Of a stretch of 64,000 nucleotides of DNA, positions 19,779-27,635 are shown one piece after another. The stretch is from Streptomyces sp. NBC_00659 (lineage in GTDB: Bacteria; Actinomycetota; Actinomycetes; Streptomycetales; Streptomycetaceae). Each line of letters opens with the position of its first letter. Positions within the stretch are counted from its first letter, which is position 1. Under the pieces are notes generated by a model. It had not been told where the DNA came from. It worked only from the letters and a program-made list of their open reading frames with translations, and did no database searches. Location of the stretch: assembly GCF_036226925.1 (NCBI RefSeq), contig NZ_CP109031.1, positions 2,108,001 through 2,172,000 of the forward strand, given 5' to 3'. Position numbers and translations under genes: made by a program.

Positions 19779-20336
19779 GTGCTGATCACCCACGACACCC
19801 GGTGCGCACTCGACGCCGTGGTGGATCTGGTGAACACCGCGCCGGAGGACGAGACGGCAGACGGGCTCGCCGATGTGCCGTCCCTCGCCGATTTCGTACG
19901 AAAGCACGACATCAGCGATGTCGGGGTGCTGTCGGAGCGGGATCTGGCGGCCGTACGGGACGTTCGCGGCCTGTTCGCCGGGATCTTCGCCGCCGATGAT
20001 CCACGGACCGCCGCCTCACTCATCAACGAACTGGTCGCGGCCGCCGGCACCACGCCCCGGCTGACGGACCACGACGGCTATGACTGGCATGTCCACTACT
20101 TCGCGCCGGGCGCCTCGGTCGCCGACCATCTCGCGGCCGACTGCGGGATGGCGCTGGCCTTCTTCGTGGTCGCCGGAGAGCAGGACCGGCTGCGCCGCTG
20201 CGAGGCCCCGGACTGCCGGCGGGCCTTCGTCGATCTCTCCCGCAACCGCTCCCGCCGCTACTGCGACAGCCGCACCTGCGGGAACCGGCTTCACGTGGCC
20301 GCCTACCGGGCACGCCGCAAGGAAGCCGCGGGCTGA
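19779..20336 (+). CDS. CGNR zinc-finger regulator (ABATE domain)
   Basis: A 185-residue protein. The N-terminal region (LDAVVDLVNT, LSERDLAAVRDVRGLF) matches the ABATE domain. The C-terminus holds a zinc finger, CEAPDC...CDSRTCGNRLHVAAYR, with the CGNR signature and a basic helix. Such proteins are thought to be DNA-binding stress regulators that may sense a ligand through the ABATE domain; the target is unknown. GTG is preceded by AGGGAG at a good distance. Confidence 0.9.
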   Translation: MLITHDTRCALDAVVDLVNTAPEDETADGLADVPSLADFVRKHDISDVGVLSERDLAAVRDVRGLFAGIFAADDPRTAASLINELVAAAGTTPRLTDHDGYDWHVHYFAPGASVADHLAADCGMALAFFVVAGEQDRLRRCEAPDCRRAFVDLSRNRSRRYCDSRTCGNRLHVAAYRARRKEAAG

Positions 20337-20357
20337 GCGGCTCGCACCACGGGGAGG

Positions 20358-20414
20358 GGTCCGGCTCCTGGCCGGACCGACGGAGCCCTCGGCGGGTGAC
20401 GCCAGGGGCTCCGT
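20358..20414. terminator. two adjacent hairpins between convergent genes
   Basis: GGTCCGGC/GCCGGACC (20358-20378) follows the CGNR gene, and ACGGAGCCC/GGGCTCCGT (20380-20414) precedes the end of the small membrane protein gene on the other strand. Each probably serves one gene. Confidence 0.6.
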
Positions 20415-20421
20415 GTACAGC

Positions 20422-20574
20422 TCAGAGCAGCAGCAGGTCGTGCAGCGAAGCCATGAGCAGCAGACAGCCGATCACCGCAAGGAAGATCATCAGCGGCGGC
20501 TGGGAGAGCGCGAAGAGACAACCGCGCCGCTCCTCGGGCGGAGCAGCGGTGTCGCTCGTTGTTGTGTCCAGCAT
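20422..20574 (-). CDS. small single-span membrane protein
   Basis: A 50-residue protein. A hydrophilic head (MLDTTTSDTAAPPEERRG) precedes one hydrophobic span (PPLMIFLAVIGCLLLMASL) ending in HDLLLL. The codon bias in the frame and the polar-then-hydrophobic layout argue for a real gene. An in-frame ATG at 20634 would add 20 less convincing residues. No function is known. It is followed by a terminator hairpin. Confidence 0.6.
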   Translation of the reverse strand: MLDTTTSDTAAPPEERRGCLFALSQPPLMIFLAVIGCLLLMASLHDLLLL

Positions 20575-20729
20575 CTCGCGGGCGATGATGACGCAGAGGG
20601 CGCCTGCTTCGCGATCAACACGCCCGGAATACACGGGAGTTCGCTGGATGATGTGACAGGCGCGCTCGAACGTGAACGGTTCCGCGCGTTCCCTGTGTCA
20701 CGCATGTGATCTTGTGTCGCTTCTGCCGG

Positions 20730-21176
20730 TCATATGCCGTGCTTCTTCAGAATCGCCTCGATGTCACTGAAGTCGTCCCCGGAGCCCTTCGCCCCCGGTG
20801 TCGCCGCAGGCCGGGTGGCGGGAGGTGCGCCCTGGCCCAGCGACGGGGCCGAAGCCGCGGGAGCCGCCGCCTCGCGCCGGGCCGCTGCCTTCGCCGCCCT
20901 GCGTTCCTTCCGGGTCCCGCCGCCGCGTCGCTCCACGGCACGGGTGATCATGAACAGCGCCCAGGCGCCGCCGAGCACCACGAAGCCGGCCCAGGCGGTC
21001 GGGCTGAACGCGGTGTCGGCCAGCCAGCCGACCACTCCGGTCATGACCAGGCCGATCGGCACCAGGGAGTAGGCGGCGATCCGGGCGGCCGCCAGGAAAC
21101 GCTTGCGGTAGGCCGTCACCGCGGCGATGCCCAGGCCGGCGACGGAGACTGCGGAGCAGACGGTCTCTGCGATCAT
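20730..21176 (-). CDS. small membrane protein with basic cytoplasmic tail
   Basis: A 148-residue protein with three hydrophobic segments in the first 85 residues (VCSAVSVAGLGIAAVTA, IAAYSLVPIGLVMTGVVGWL, WAGFVVLGGAWALFMI). A tail rich in Arg/Ala/Pro follows (GGGTRKERRAAKAAARREAA), ending FSDIEAILKKHGI. That conserved-looking last helix could be a protein contact. GGAGG lies 7 bases before the ATG, which fixes the start. The family is not recognised. Divergent from the DsbA-like gene. Confidence 0.8.
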   Translation of the reverse strand: MIAETVCSAVSVAGLGIAAVTAYRKRFLAAARIAAYSLVPIGLVMTGVVGWLADTAFSPTAWAGFVVLGGAWALFMITRAVERRGGGTRKERRAAKAAARREAAAPAASAPSLGQGAPPATRPAATPGAKGSGDDFSDIEAILKKHGI

Positions 21177-21347
21177 TCCGGTCCTCCAGGCAGGGTTCGG
21201 TGCGACATGTTCCCCATCCCTTCCATCCTGCACCGCCCCATGCCCGGTATGCCACGGTCCGGGCAGACCTCAGGGACATCTCGGGGTCACCGTCCCCCTC
21301 AGGTCCCGGTGCGGCCTCCCCCTCATGGGACTGGGAGACTGGATCCC

Positions 21348-21881
21348 ATGAACGACTTCTCCGGCTCCTCCGCCACGCACCCGGCCCCCGTCGTCCTGGA
21401 CGTCTGGTGCGAGCTGCAGTGCCCCGACTGCCGTGACGCTCTCGCCGACCTGCGCGCGCTGCGCGCCCGCTACGGCGACCGCCTGGAGCTGCGGCTGCGG
21501 CACTTCCCCCTGGAGAAGCACAAGCACGCCTTCGCCGCGGCGCAGGCCGCCGAGGAGGCCGCCGAGCAGGGGGACGCCTGGCCGTACATCGAGGCCGTGC
21601 TCGGTCGCGTCGAGGAGCTGGACCGCAAGGACGGCGAAGCCTTCCTGGTCGAGGTCGCACGGGAACTCGGCCTGGACGCCGAGGAGTTCGACACGGCCCT
21701 GATCGACGGCCGGCACATCCTGATCGTCGACGCGGACCAGGCCGAGGGCAAGGCGATCGGCGTCACCGGCACCCCGACGTACGTCATCGGCGGTGAGCGC
21801 CTGGACGGCGGCAAGAGCCAGGAGGGACTGCGCGAGCGGATCGAGGAGATCGCCGACCGGCTGCTCGCCGAACAGGCCTGA
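21348..21881 (+). CDS. DsbA-family thioredoxin-fold oxidoreductase (cytoplasmic)
   Basis: A 177-residue protein. A CPDC redox motif lies in WCELQCPDCRDAL (about 22-34) and the cis-proline loop is GVTGTPTYVIGG (about 143-154), so it is a DsbA/FrnE-like thioredoxin fold with a helical insert. There is no signal peptide, so I infer a cytosolic thiol-disulfide role and not envelope protein folding. A GGGAG lies upstream of the ATG. Stands alone between divergent and convergent neighbours. Confidence 0.85.
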   Translation: MNDFSGSSATHPAPVVLDVWCELQCPDCRDALADLRALRARYGDRLELRLRHFPLEKHKHAFAAAQAAEEAAEQGDAWPYIEAVLGRVEELDRKDGEAFLVEVARELGLDAEEFDTALIDGRHILIVDADQAEGKAIGVTGTPTYVIGGERLDGGKSQEGLRERIEEIADRLLAEQA

Positions 21882-21962
21882 CACCCGGGGAAGAGTCCTG
21901 CCCCGCTCGGCCCGGCCGGCAACGCGCCGCGCCGCGGCACCACCTGATCCGAACGACGGACC

Positions 21963-22787
21963 CTAGAGCAGCGTCTTGTACAGGTGGTACTCCGTCGTCT
22001 CGTAGCCGAGCGACTCGTAGAGCCGCTCGGCCGGGGTGTTTCCCGCGAAGACGTTGAGGACGATGCGGTTCAGTCCGGCGCCGGTCGCGCGGGCCTCGGC
22101 GAGCCGCATGAGCGTACGGCCGTGTCCGCGGCCGCGCTGGTCGGCGCGTACCAGGACGTCGTAGACGAAGGCGTGTCCGCTCCGGCGCCCCAGCCACAGA
22201 TCGCCCACCGGGACGCCCTCGTGCTCCAGGACGCTCAGCCACATGTTCGCGGTGTCCGGGCCCTGCGGCAGCGCGCCGCCGAAGTCGCGGTCCGCCTTGG
22301 CGAGCGCCTCGGCCTCCGGCACACCGCGCCGGATCCAGTCCTCGGCGTAGTCCCGCCTGCCCGCCCGGTCCCAGATCTCGTACTCGTCCCGCGTCATGGG
22401 ACGGTCGGCGCTGCCCGGGGGGAGTACGACCGCGGGGCCGTCGAGCGCCTTCGCCATGATGCGGTTGCGCAGGACGTAACCGAGCGCTCTGGTGAGCTCC
22501 AGGGCCGCGGCGGCTTCTCCGGGCACGGTCACCGCGATCTGCCGGCAGCCCCACCCCCGGGCGACCTCCTCCGCCGCCAGCGCGGCCACGGTGCCCCGGC
22601 CCCGGCCCCGGTCCGGCTCGTCGATGCGAAGCTCGTGGATCCTGGCCGCGGGCGGTCCCGAGCCGGGTTCCGTGGCCAGGTGTACCCGGCCGACGGGACG
22701 GCTGTTCACGCACACCCGGTAGCGGCGTGAGAGGGTCCCGTCGGCGGCGCGGTGGAGCGGCTCGGTCGGCCGCAGGGTCGTGGTCAT
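21963..22787 (-). CDS. tandem GNAT acetyltransferase
   Basis: A 274-residue protein with two GNAT-like halves. The N-terminal half has a degenerate acetyl-CoA loop (RGRGRGTVAALAAEEV). The C-terminal half has a full motif (RADQRGRGHGRTLMRLAE) followed by NVFAGNTPAERLYESLGY, the usual fourth strand and helix. The second domain is probably catalytic and the first structural. The substrate is unknown. The ATG gives a complete first domain. Downstream of pabC in the same direction, about 104 bases away. Confidence 0.88.
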   Translation of the reverse strand: MTTTLRPTEPLHRAADGTLSRRYRVCVNSRPVGRVHLATEPGSGPPAARIHELRIDEPDRGRGRGTVAALAAEEVARGWGCRQIAVTVPGEAAAALELTRALGYVLRNRIMAKALDGPAVVLPPGSADRPMTRDEYEIWDRAGRRDYAEDWIRRGVPEAEALAKADRDFGGALPQGPDTANMWLSVLEHEGVPVGDLWLGRRSGHAFVYDVLVRADQRGRGHGRTLMRLAEARATGAGLNRIVLNVFAGNTPAERLYESLGYETTEYHLYKTLL

Positions 22788-22817
22788 CAGGGGTGTTGTA
22801 CCCGCTGACGCACGCGT

Positions 22818-22863
22818 CGTCAGCCGAATTACCGGGCGGTCGTCAGCCGAATTGCCGGGCGGC
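22818..22863. repeat. two tandem 23-bp repeats
   Basis: Two adjacent 23-base copies of CGTCAGCCGAATT(A/G)CCGGGCGG(T/C), differing at two bases, lie in the gap between the GNAT gene and pabC. The unit length is the same as the repeat array at 4938. Confidence 0.8.
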
Positions 22864-22891
22864 CTGAGGCCGGTGGCCCCGAAACGGCCGG

Positions 22892-23713
22892 TCAGGGATC
22901 GAGGTCGTCCCCGGCCCGCTCGTCGAAGACGCGCATCGCCTTGGCGGTCACCGGGCCCGGTGCGCCCGGCAGTTCACGGGTGTCGACGCGGTGCACGGCC
23001 TGCACATCGCGCAGCGTCGACGTCAGGAAGATCTCGTCGGCGCGCTCCAGGACGTCCAGCGGCAGGTCGGTCTCCTTGGCGCCGGTCCATTCGACCGTGA
23101 GGGCACGGGTGATGCCGGCGAGGCAGCCGGAGGCGACCGGCGGGGTGTGGATCTCGCCGTCGAGGACGACGAAGACGTTCGACCCGGTGCCTTCGCAGAG
23201 TTGGCCCACCGTGTTGGCGAACAGCGCCTCGGACGCGCCGTGTTCACGCGCGCGGGCCAGGGCGACGACGTTCTCGGCGTACGAGGTGGTCTTGAGGCCG
23301 GTCAGGGCACCGCGCTCGTTGCGGGTCCAGGGAACGGTGACGACGGCCGTGGAGTCGGGGCGCGGGGCCGAGCCGCCGAGCGCGACGACGAGGGTCGGAC
23401 CGTGCTCTCCGCGGTCGGAGCCGAGCGGGCCGTGACCGCCGGTGTAGGTGATGCGGAGCCGGCCGAGCGGCATCGGATTGGCGTCGAGGACCGCGGCGCA
23501 GGCGCGGCGCACCTCGTCGGCGTCGGGCTCGGGCAGACCGAGGCCGCGCGCCGAGCGGGCCAGCCGGTCGAGGTGGCGGGTCAGCGCGAAGGGCCGGCCG
23601 TCGACGGCCTTCACGGTCTCGAAGATGCCGTCACCCACGGTCAGTCCGTGGTCGAAGACGGAGACGCGGGCGGCCTCGATGTCCTGGAGCCCGCCGTCGA
23701 GCCAAAGCTTCAC
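22892..23713 (-). CDS. pabC: 4-amino-4-deoxychorismate lyase
   Basis: A 273-residue class IV (fold type IV) PLP enzyme. Landmarks are VFDHGLTVGDGIFETVKAVDG near the N-terminus, the PLP lysine in TGLKTTSYAENV, and NTVGQLCEGTGSNVF. It removes pyruvate from aminodeoxychorismate to give p-aminobenzoate for folate. A branched-chain or D-amino acid aminotransferase is the alternative, but the neighbouring pabB points to PabC. GTG 23713 was chosen because GAGGT lies 7 bases upstream. It follows pabB by 88 bases, probably in one operon. Confidence 0.85.
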   Translation of the reverse strand: MKLWLDGGLQDIEAARVSVFDHGLTVGDGIFETVKAVDGRPFALTRHLDRLARSARGLGLPEPDADEVRRACAAVLDANPMPLGRLRITYTGGHGPLGSDRGEHGPTLVVALGGSAPRPDSTAVVTVPWTRNERGALTGLKTTSYAENVVALARAREHGASEALFANTVGQLCEGTGSNVFVVLDGEIHTPPVASGCLAGITRALTVEWTGAKETDLPLDVLERADEIFLTSTLRDVQAVHRVDTRELPGAPGPVTAKAMRVFDERAGDDLDP

Positions 23714-23801
23714 TGGTCTACCTCGCATGTGAATGTGCCGGACGTCTCGTCCGGCACGGCGTTTCCGGCCCCGGTCCCCCGCGCCGCCCCCGAGAACCGG
23801 G

Positions 23802-24848
23802 TCAGTCGGTGAGGGTCCCGTCACCCGCGTCGTACGTTCCCGACGCTACCGCGAGCAGCCGGGACGCCTTCAGCTCGGTCTCCCGCCACTCCCCCTCGGG
23901 GTCGGACCCCCAGGTGATGCCGGCCCCCGTGCCGAAGCGCAGGACGCCGTCGGCACGGTCGATCCAGAACGTACGGATGCCCACGGCCAGCTCGCCGGTG
24001 CCGCGGTCGGCGTCGACCCAGCCGATACCTCCGCAGTACGGGCCGCGCGGCGCGGTCTCCAGGGCGTCGATGATCCGCAGGGCGCTGGACTTGGGCGCGC
24101 CGGTGACGGAACCGGGCGGGAAGGCGGCGGACAGGAGTCCGGGCCAGCCGACGCCCTCGCGCAGTTCGCCGCCGACGGTGGAGACGAGGTGCACGAGCCC
24201 CGGGTGCTTCTCGACGACGCACAGGTCGGGCACGGTCACGGTGCCGGTGGCGCAGACCTGGCCGATGTCGTTGCGGACGAGGTCCACGATCATCACGTTC
24301 TCGGCGTAGTCCTTGTCCAGGAGATCCGCCTCGGTACGTCCGGTGCCTTTGATGGGGCCCGACTCGACGGAGCGGCCCGCGCGGCGCACGAAGAGTTCCG
24401 GGGAGGCGGTGGCTATCTCGACACCGTGGTCCGGCAGCCGAATCGTTCCCGCGTACGGTGCCGGGTTGCCGCGGGCCAGCAGAGCGGTCAGCGCGTCGAC
24501 GTCGGCGTCGGCCGGGACGGGCGCGGAGAGCACGCGGCAGAGGTTCGCCTGATAGACCTCGCCGGCCGCGATGTGCTCCCGGATCCGCCGGACACCGGCG
24601 GTGTACGCGGCGCGGTCGAGGGACGACGTCCAGTCACCGGCCGCCGGGCCGTGCCAACGTCCGGGCACCGGCGCGGGCACCGGCTCCTCTCGTACGTCGC
24701 GGAAGCGGGCGCAGGTCAGCCGCCCTTCGAAGTCGGCCGAGACGGCCCAGAAGCCGGACGAGTCCAGGGCCGCGGGATCGCTGGTGACATCGAGGAGACC
24801 GGTTGCTACGAGGCCGCCGAAGCGGGCGAGAGGAGGCAGATCGAGCAC
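23802..24848 (-). CDS. pabB: aminodeoxychorismate synthase component I (chorismate-binding)
   Basis: A 348-residue chorismate-utilising enzyme. Core motifs are IKGTGRTEADL, IVDLVRNDIGQVC, VHLVSTVGGEL and FPPGSVTGAPKSSALRIID. It aminates chorismate with ammonia from a glutaminase partner. The protein lacks a fused glutaminase domain, and the N-terminus is shorter than in TrpE. The pabC neighbour makes PabB likelier than TrpE. The start is uncertain: GTG 24848 has no clear ribosome binding site. No pabA is in the window. Confidence 0.85.
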   Translation of the reverse strand: MLDLPPLARFGGLVATGLLDVTSDPAALDSSGFWAVSADFEGRLTCARFRDVREEPVPAPVPGRWHGPAAGDWTSSLDRAAYTAGVRRIREHIAAGEVYQANLCRVLSAPVPADADVDALTALLARGNPAPYAGTIRLPDHGVEIATASPELFVRRAGRSVESGPIKGTGRTEADLLDKDYAENVMIVDLVRNDIGQVCATGTVTVPDLCVVEKHPGLVHLVSTVGGELREGVGWPGLLSAAFPPGSVTGAPKSSALRIIDALETAPRGPYCGGIGWVDADRGTGELAVGIRTFWIDRADGVLRFGTGAGITWGSDPEGEWRETELKASRLLAVASGTYDAGDGTLTD

Positions 24849-24934
24849 GCAGACGAGTCTAGGGCGGGTGTCCCGCGGGTGCCCTGACCGTGTCCTCGGG
24901 CGGACAGACCGCAGCACGCTGCACAAACGCGTTT

Positions 24935-24962
24935 TTGTGCTGGCCCGGGAATCCGCTAGAGT
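24935..24962 (+). promoter_or_regulatory. promoter of tRNA cluster
   Basis: TTGTGC, 16 bases, TAGAGT, about 43 bases before tRNA-Gly: a plausible vegetative promoter. A 7 bp dyad (GCACAAA...TTTGTGC, 24921-24940) overlaps the -35 box. Confidence 0.6.
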
Positions 24963-25004
24963 TCAACTCGTCGCCGGGACGCGCAAGCGAAACGGAAACG
25001 ACAA

Positions 25005-25077
25005 GCGGACGTAGCTCAGTTGGTAGAGCGCAACCTTGCCAAGGTTGAGGTCGCCAGTTCGAACCTGGTCGTCCGCT
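25005..25077 (+). tRNA. tRNA-Gly (anticodon GCC)
   Basis: A 73-nt cloverleaf with acceptor GCGGACG/CGTCCGC and discriminator T, anticodon arm CAACC-TTGCCAA-GGTTG giving GCC, and T-arm with AGTTCGAACCT. First gene of a five-tRNA cluster; CCA is not encoded. Confidence 0.97.
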
Positions 25078-25114
25078 CGCAGGAAGTGGGGGATCTTCCC
25101 GAACCCGCACTCCT

Positions 25115-25188
25115 GGTGGAGTGGCCGAGAGGCGAGGCAACGGCCTGCAAAGCCGTCTACACGGGTTCAAATCCCGTCTCCACCTCCA
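25115..25188 (+). tRNA. tRNA-Cys (anticodon GCA)
   Basis: Acceptor GGTGGAG/CTCCACC, anticodon arm ACGGC-CTGCAAA-GCCGT giving GCA, and T-arm GGGTTCAAATCCC. The only tRNA in the window with an encoded CCA (25186-25188). Confidence 0.96.
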
Positions 25189-25189
25189 A

Positions 25190-25261
25190 GGACGATTAGC
25201 TCAGCGGGAGAGCGCTTCCCTGACACGGAAGAGGTCACTGGTTCAATCCCAGTATCGTCCA
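25190..25261 (+). tRNA. tRNA-Val (anticodon GAC), copy 1
   Basis: 72 nt. Anticodon arm CTTCC-CTGACAC-GGAAG gives GAC. Acceptor GGACGAT/ATCGTCC differs from copies 2 and 3 at two base pairs, with both sides changed so pairing is kept. It starts one base after the CCA of tRNA-Cys, so the two must be cut from one transcript. Confidence 0.97.
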
Positions 25262-25280
25262 CTGGTCCGCAAGGATCCCC

Positions 25281-25352
25281 GCGCGATTAGCTCAGCGGGA
25301 GAGCGCTTCCCTGACACGGAAGAGGTCACTGGTTCAATCCCAGTATCGCGCA
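25281..25352 (+). tRNA. tRNA-Val (anticodon GAC), copy 2
   Basis: 72 nt with acceptor GCGCGAT/ATCGCGC. The body is identical to copy 1, and the whole gene is identical to copy 3. CCA is not encoded. Confidence 0.97.
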
Positions 25353-25392
25353 CGCAGCATCAGCAGCAAACGTGGCTCAGGTCGCGTGACCT

Positions 25393-25464
25393 GCGCGATT
25401 AGCTCAGCGGGAGAGCGCTTCCCTGACACGGAAGAGGTCACTGGTTCAATCCCAGTATCGCGCA
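25393..25464 (+). tRNA. tRNA-Val (anticodon GAC), copy 3
   Basis: 72 nt, identical to copy 2, from which it is separated by 40 bases. Followed at once by a terminator. Confidence 0.97.
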
Positions 25465-25469
25465 CAAGC

Positions 25470-25501
25470 AAGCCCCCGGTCGTCTCGACGACCGGGGGCT
25501 T
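25470..25501 (+). terminator. terminator of tRNA cluster
   Basis: A 14 bp perfect stem (AAGCCCCCGGTCGT / ACGACCGGGGGCTT) with a CTCG tetraloop, 5 bases after the last tRNA. Confidence 0.88.
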
Positions 25502-25560
25502 CGTCGTTCCCCGGCCTGCCTGCCGGACCTGTGACCCGACCCACGGGGGCCTGGACACGC

Positions 25561-25595
25561 CGAAGGGGCCCCTCCGTTCGGAAGAGGCCCCTTCG
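25561..25595 (-). terminator. terminator of the zinc-ribbon protein gene
   Basis: A 10 bp stem CGAAGGGGCC / GGCCCCTTCG just past the stop of the minus-strand gene at 25602. Confidence 0.7.
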
Positions 25596-25601
25596 GGTGG
25601 C

Positions 25602-25904
25602 TCAGGACGAGAAGAGCATGTGGCCGAAGCTCTTGTGGCGCTGGTGGCCGCCGTGACCGCCGTAGTGGCCTCCGTGACCGCCGCCGTGCTGCGGGGCGCC
25701 CCACGCGGGAGCCGGAGCGGACGGGTACGCCTGCGGGGCGCCCTGGGGCGGCGCCGCGGGCTGGGACCACTGCGACTCCACGCGGGTCAGGGCCTCCAGC
25801 TCGCCGTAGTCGAGGAATATCCCTCGGCAGCCGCTGCACTGCTCGATCTGGACGCCATTGCGGTTGTACGTGTGCATCTGCGCATGGCATTTCGGACACT
25901 GCAT
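25602..25904 (-). CDS. TFIIB-type zinc-ribbon protein
   Basis: A 100-residue protein. The N-terminal half is a zinc ribbon: CPKCHAQM at 3-10 and CSGCRGIFLDYGELEAL at about 23-39, the zf-TFIIB signature. The C-terminal half is low complexity, proline/alanine-rich and then glycine/histidine-rich (GGGHGGHYGGHGGH), and could bind metal. Function unknown; these small proteins are common in actinobacteria. Confidence 0.85.
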   Translation of the reverse strand: MQCPKCHAQMHTYNRNGVQIEQCSGCRGIFLDYGELEALTRVESQWSQPAAPPQGAPQAYPSAPAPAWGAPQHGGGHGGHYGGHGGHQRHKSFGHMLFSS

Positions 25905-25978
25905 GCTCGGCTCAACTCCTCGCCGGTCGGTACTGCTTCCGCCAGGACAGACACCGCCCGGCTTCGGTCGGTTGCAGC

Positions 25979-26935
25979 CTACGTCGCGAAACCTCGGGTC
26001 AACTCGGGCGGGATGGCACTCATCCGGTCACAGGCGTCGACCACGGCCCGCTGCACCTCGTCCAACGGCCGTTCCGCGGCTGCGGATTTGGCGACCGCGA
26101 GGGCCGCGGTCTGCACGGTGAGGGCGCGGGCCGCGACGTCCAGGGCGGGCCACGGATCGCCGTCGGCGGGCACGGCGGGGCCGCCGGCGTCCCGGTAGGC
26201 GGCCAGGAAGCGGAACCACTCGTCGGGCGGCAGCAGCCCGCAGGCGTACCAGGCTGCGGGGCGGGCCAGGTCCCAGGCCGGCGTGCCGACGCCCAGGTCG
26301 TCGACGTCGATGAGAAGCCAGGGACCGTCCGGCGCGGGGTGGCGTACGAGCTGGCCGAGGTGCAGGTCGCCGTGGCACAGGGTCGTGGCGTCCGGCATCG
26401 GGGCCTCGGCCCGCGCCCAGCCGGGCAGGGCGGCCCAGGCCCGCAGGACCGGGGCTGCGGCCGGGTGCGGGCCGGCCGCGCGCATCCGGGCCATCGCGCG
26501 GACGGCCTTGACGGGCCCCCGCATGGGCGGCAGCCCGTCCGGGGCGGGAGCCCGGTGCAGCCGGGCCAGCAGGGTCGCCGCCGCCTCCCAGGGGGCCGCC
26601 TCCGGGGTGTCGGGATCGACGGGAGCGCCGTACGGCCAGAGGGTCACCCGGCGGCCGAGGAGGCCGGCGGGGACCGGGTCCGACGGCGGCAGGAGGATGC
26701 CGGGGAGGCGCGTGGCCGCGGCGACACGGCGGGCGAGCGCGCGGGGTTCCGTGTCCGGGGCGTGGGCCTTGGCGACGATGCCGCCGTGACGGACCACGGT
26801 GCCGTCGTCACGGTCCGCGAGGAGTGTGTCCTCGGCGCCGCAGGAGCAGGCTCCGCGGGGGCCGGGCACAGCCGCCGGGTGGGCCGCGCCGCGCGCCGCG
26901 GCGGCGAGCGCGGACACCAGGCTGGGTACGGTCAC
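25979..26935 (-). CDS. aminoglycoside phosphotransferase-fold kinase
   Basis: A 318-residue APH/choline-kinase-like protein. The catalytic loop is TLCHGDLHLGQLV (about 192-204) and the metal-binding segment is WLLIDVDDLGVG (about 213-224). The N-lobe is divergent (VVRHGGIVAKAHAP). It probably phosphorylates a small molecule. Resistance is not implied, because many housekeeping kinases share this fold. GTG 26935 is chosen with AGGGGG 5 bases upstream. Solitary gene. Confidence 0.85.
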   Translation of the reverse strand: MTVPSLVSALAAAARGAAHPAAVPGPRGACSCGAEDTLLADRDDGTVVRHGGIVAKAHAPDTEPRALARRVAAATRLPGILLPPSDPVPAGLLGRRVTLWPYGAPVDPDTPEAAPWEAAATLLARLHRAPAPDGLPPMRGPVKAVRAMARMRAAGPHPAAAPVLRAWAALPGWARAEAPMPDATTLCHGDLHLGQLVRHPAPDGPWLLIDVDDLGVGTPAWDLARPAAWYACGLLPPDEWFRFLAAYRDAGGPAVPADGDPWPALDVAARALTVQTAALAVAKSAAAERPLDEVQRAVVDACDRMSAIPPELTRGFAT

Positions 26936-27205
26936 GGATCCCCCTGTGCTGGACGACGTGCCGGTACGACCCTGACGCCGAGGGCGCCCGCCGGTCAGGA
27001 CGCCTGCCGGCGAGAGTACGCACCCAAGGCCGACGCCCGGCACCCGGCACCCGGCACCCGCGACAGCACGGCCCCCGGTCACCCATCACCGCACCTGTCC
27101 CGGATCCCGGGGCGGGGACGGGTGCCGAACCACCCCTGCGCCCAGCCCGCCAGCCGGACACCCCCTCGCCGCACGGCCCGGCACGAAGCGAGTCCAGGAG
27201 CGGAG

Positions 27206-27240
27206 GGTCCGCCGTGAGGCTCCCGGCCTCACGGCGGACC
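27206..27240. terminator. strong hairpin
   Basis: A 15 bp perfect stem GGTCCGCCGTGAGGC / GCCTCACGGCGGACC with a 5-base loop, followed by TTT on the plus strand. No gene is seen that ends directly before it on that strand. Confidence 0.65.
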
Positions 27241-27306
27241 TTTGCCCAGGCCCCGCTGCCCAGCGCCGGGCAGCGGGCACCGGGCAGCAGGCAGCGGGCA
27301 CAAAGA

Positions 27307-27340
27307 GATGCCCGCGCAGCTCCCCAGCTGCGCGGGCATC
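27307..27340 (-). terminator. terminator of the small membrane protein gene
   Basis: A 15 bp perfect stem GATGCCCGCGCAGCT / AGCTGCGCGGGCATC with a 4-base loop, followed on the minus strand by CTCTTT. It lies about 90 bases past the stop at 27429. Confidence 0.75.
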
Positions 27341-27428
27341 TTCCTGCCGTCCGCCGCACCCCCGTCCCCACGGGGTTTCATGGCCGGATGTCCCCGCCCG
27401 GACCGCTCTTCCGGGCCTGGGGCGCCGC

Positions 27429-27635
27429 TCAGCGCCCCAGCATCACGCCCACGGACGACGCCTGTGTGACCACCGCGTCCCAGCCGCCGAAGACGACCAC
27501 GAGCAGGGCCGCCAGGGGAAGGACCATCGCTGTCGCCACCAAGGGGTGGCGCTGACCCTGGCGGGTGCCGAACGCGGCGGTGAACGCCTTGCGTCCCTGC
27601 GTGCGGAGCTCTGTCCGCGGTGCCATGTGGGCCAT
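27429..27635 (-). CDS. small single-span membrane protein
   Basis: A 68-residue protein. A basic N-terminus (APRTELRTQGRKAF, RQGQRH) precedes one hydrophobic span (PLVATAMVLPLAALLVVVFGGW) and a short tail. AGGAGAGG lies 4 bases before the ATG, a very good site, and a terminator follows. The family is unknown to me. Confidence 0.75.
   Translation of the reverse strand: MAHMAPRTELRTQGRKAFTAAFGTRQGQRHPLVATAMVLPLAALLVVVFGGWDAVVTQASSVGVMLGR

Larger units (their letters stand above)
26936..27428. other. gene-free stretch with repeats and two terminators
   Basis: About 490 bases. It holds three or more copies of a 7-base CCGGCAC repeat near 27040-27065 and two strong hairpins (27206-27240 and 27307-27340). 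No reading frame in it has a ribosome binding site or family resemblance. Confidence 0.65.

Noticed and set aside
25979..26935. Antibiotic resistance determinant
   Set aside because: APH fold alone does not imply resistance; the N-lobe is divergent and no cluster context supports it.
26808..27371. ORFs of 187-243 codons crossing 27.0 kb
   Set aside because: They run through two terminator hairpins and 7-base repeats, and show no coding pattern.
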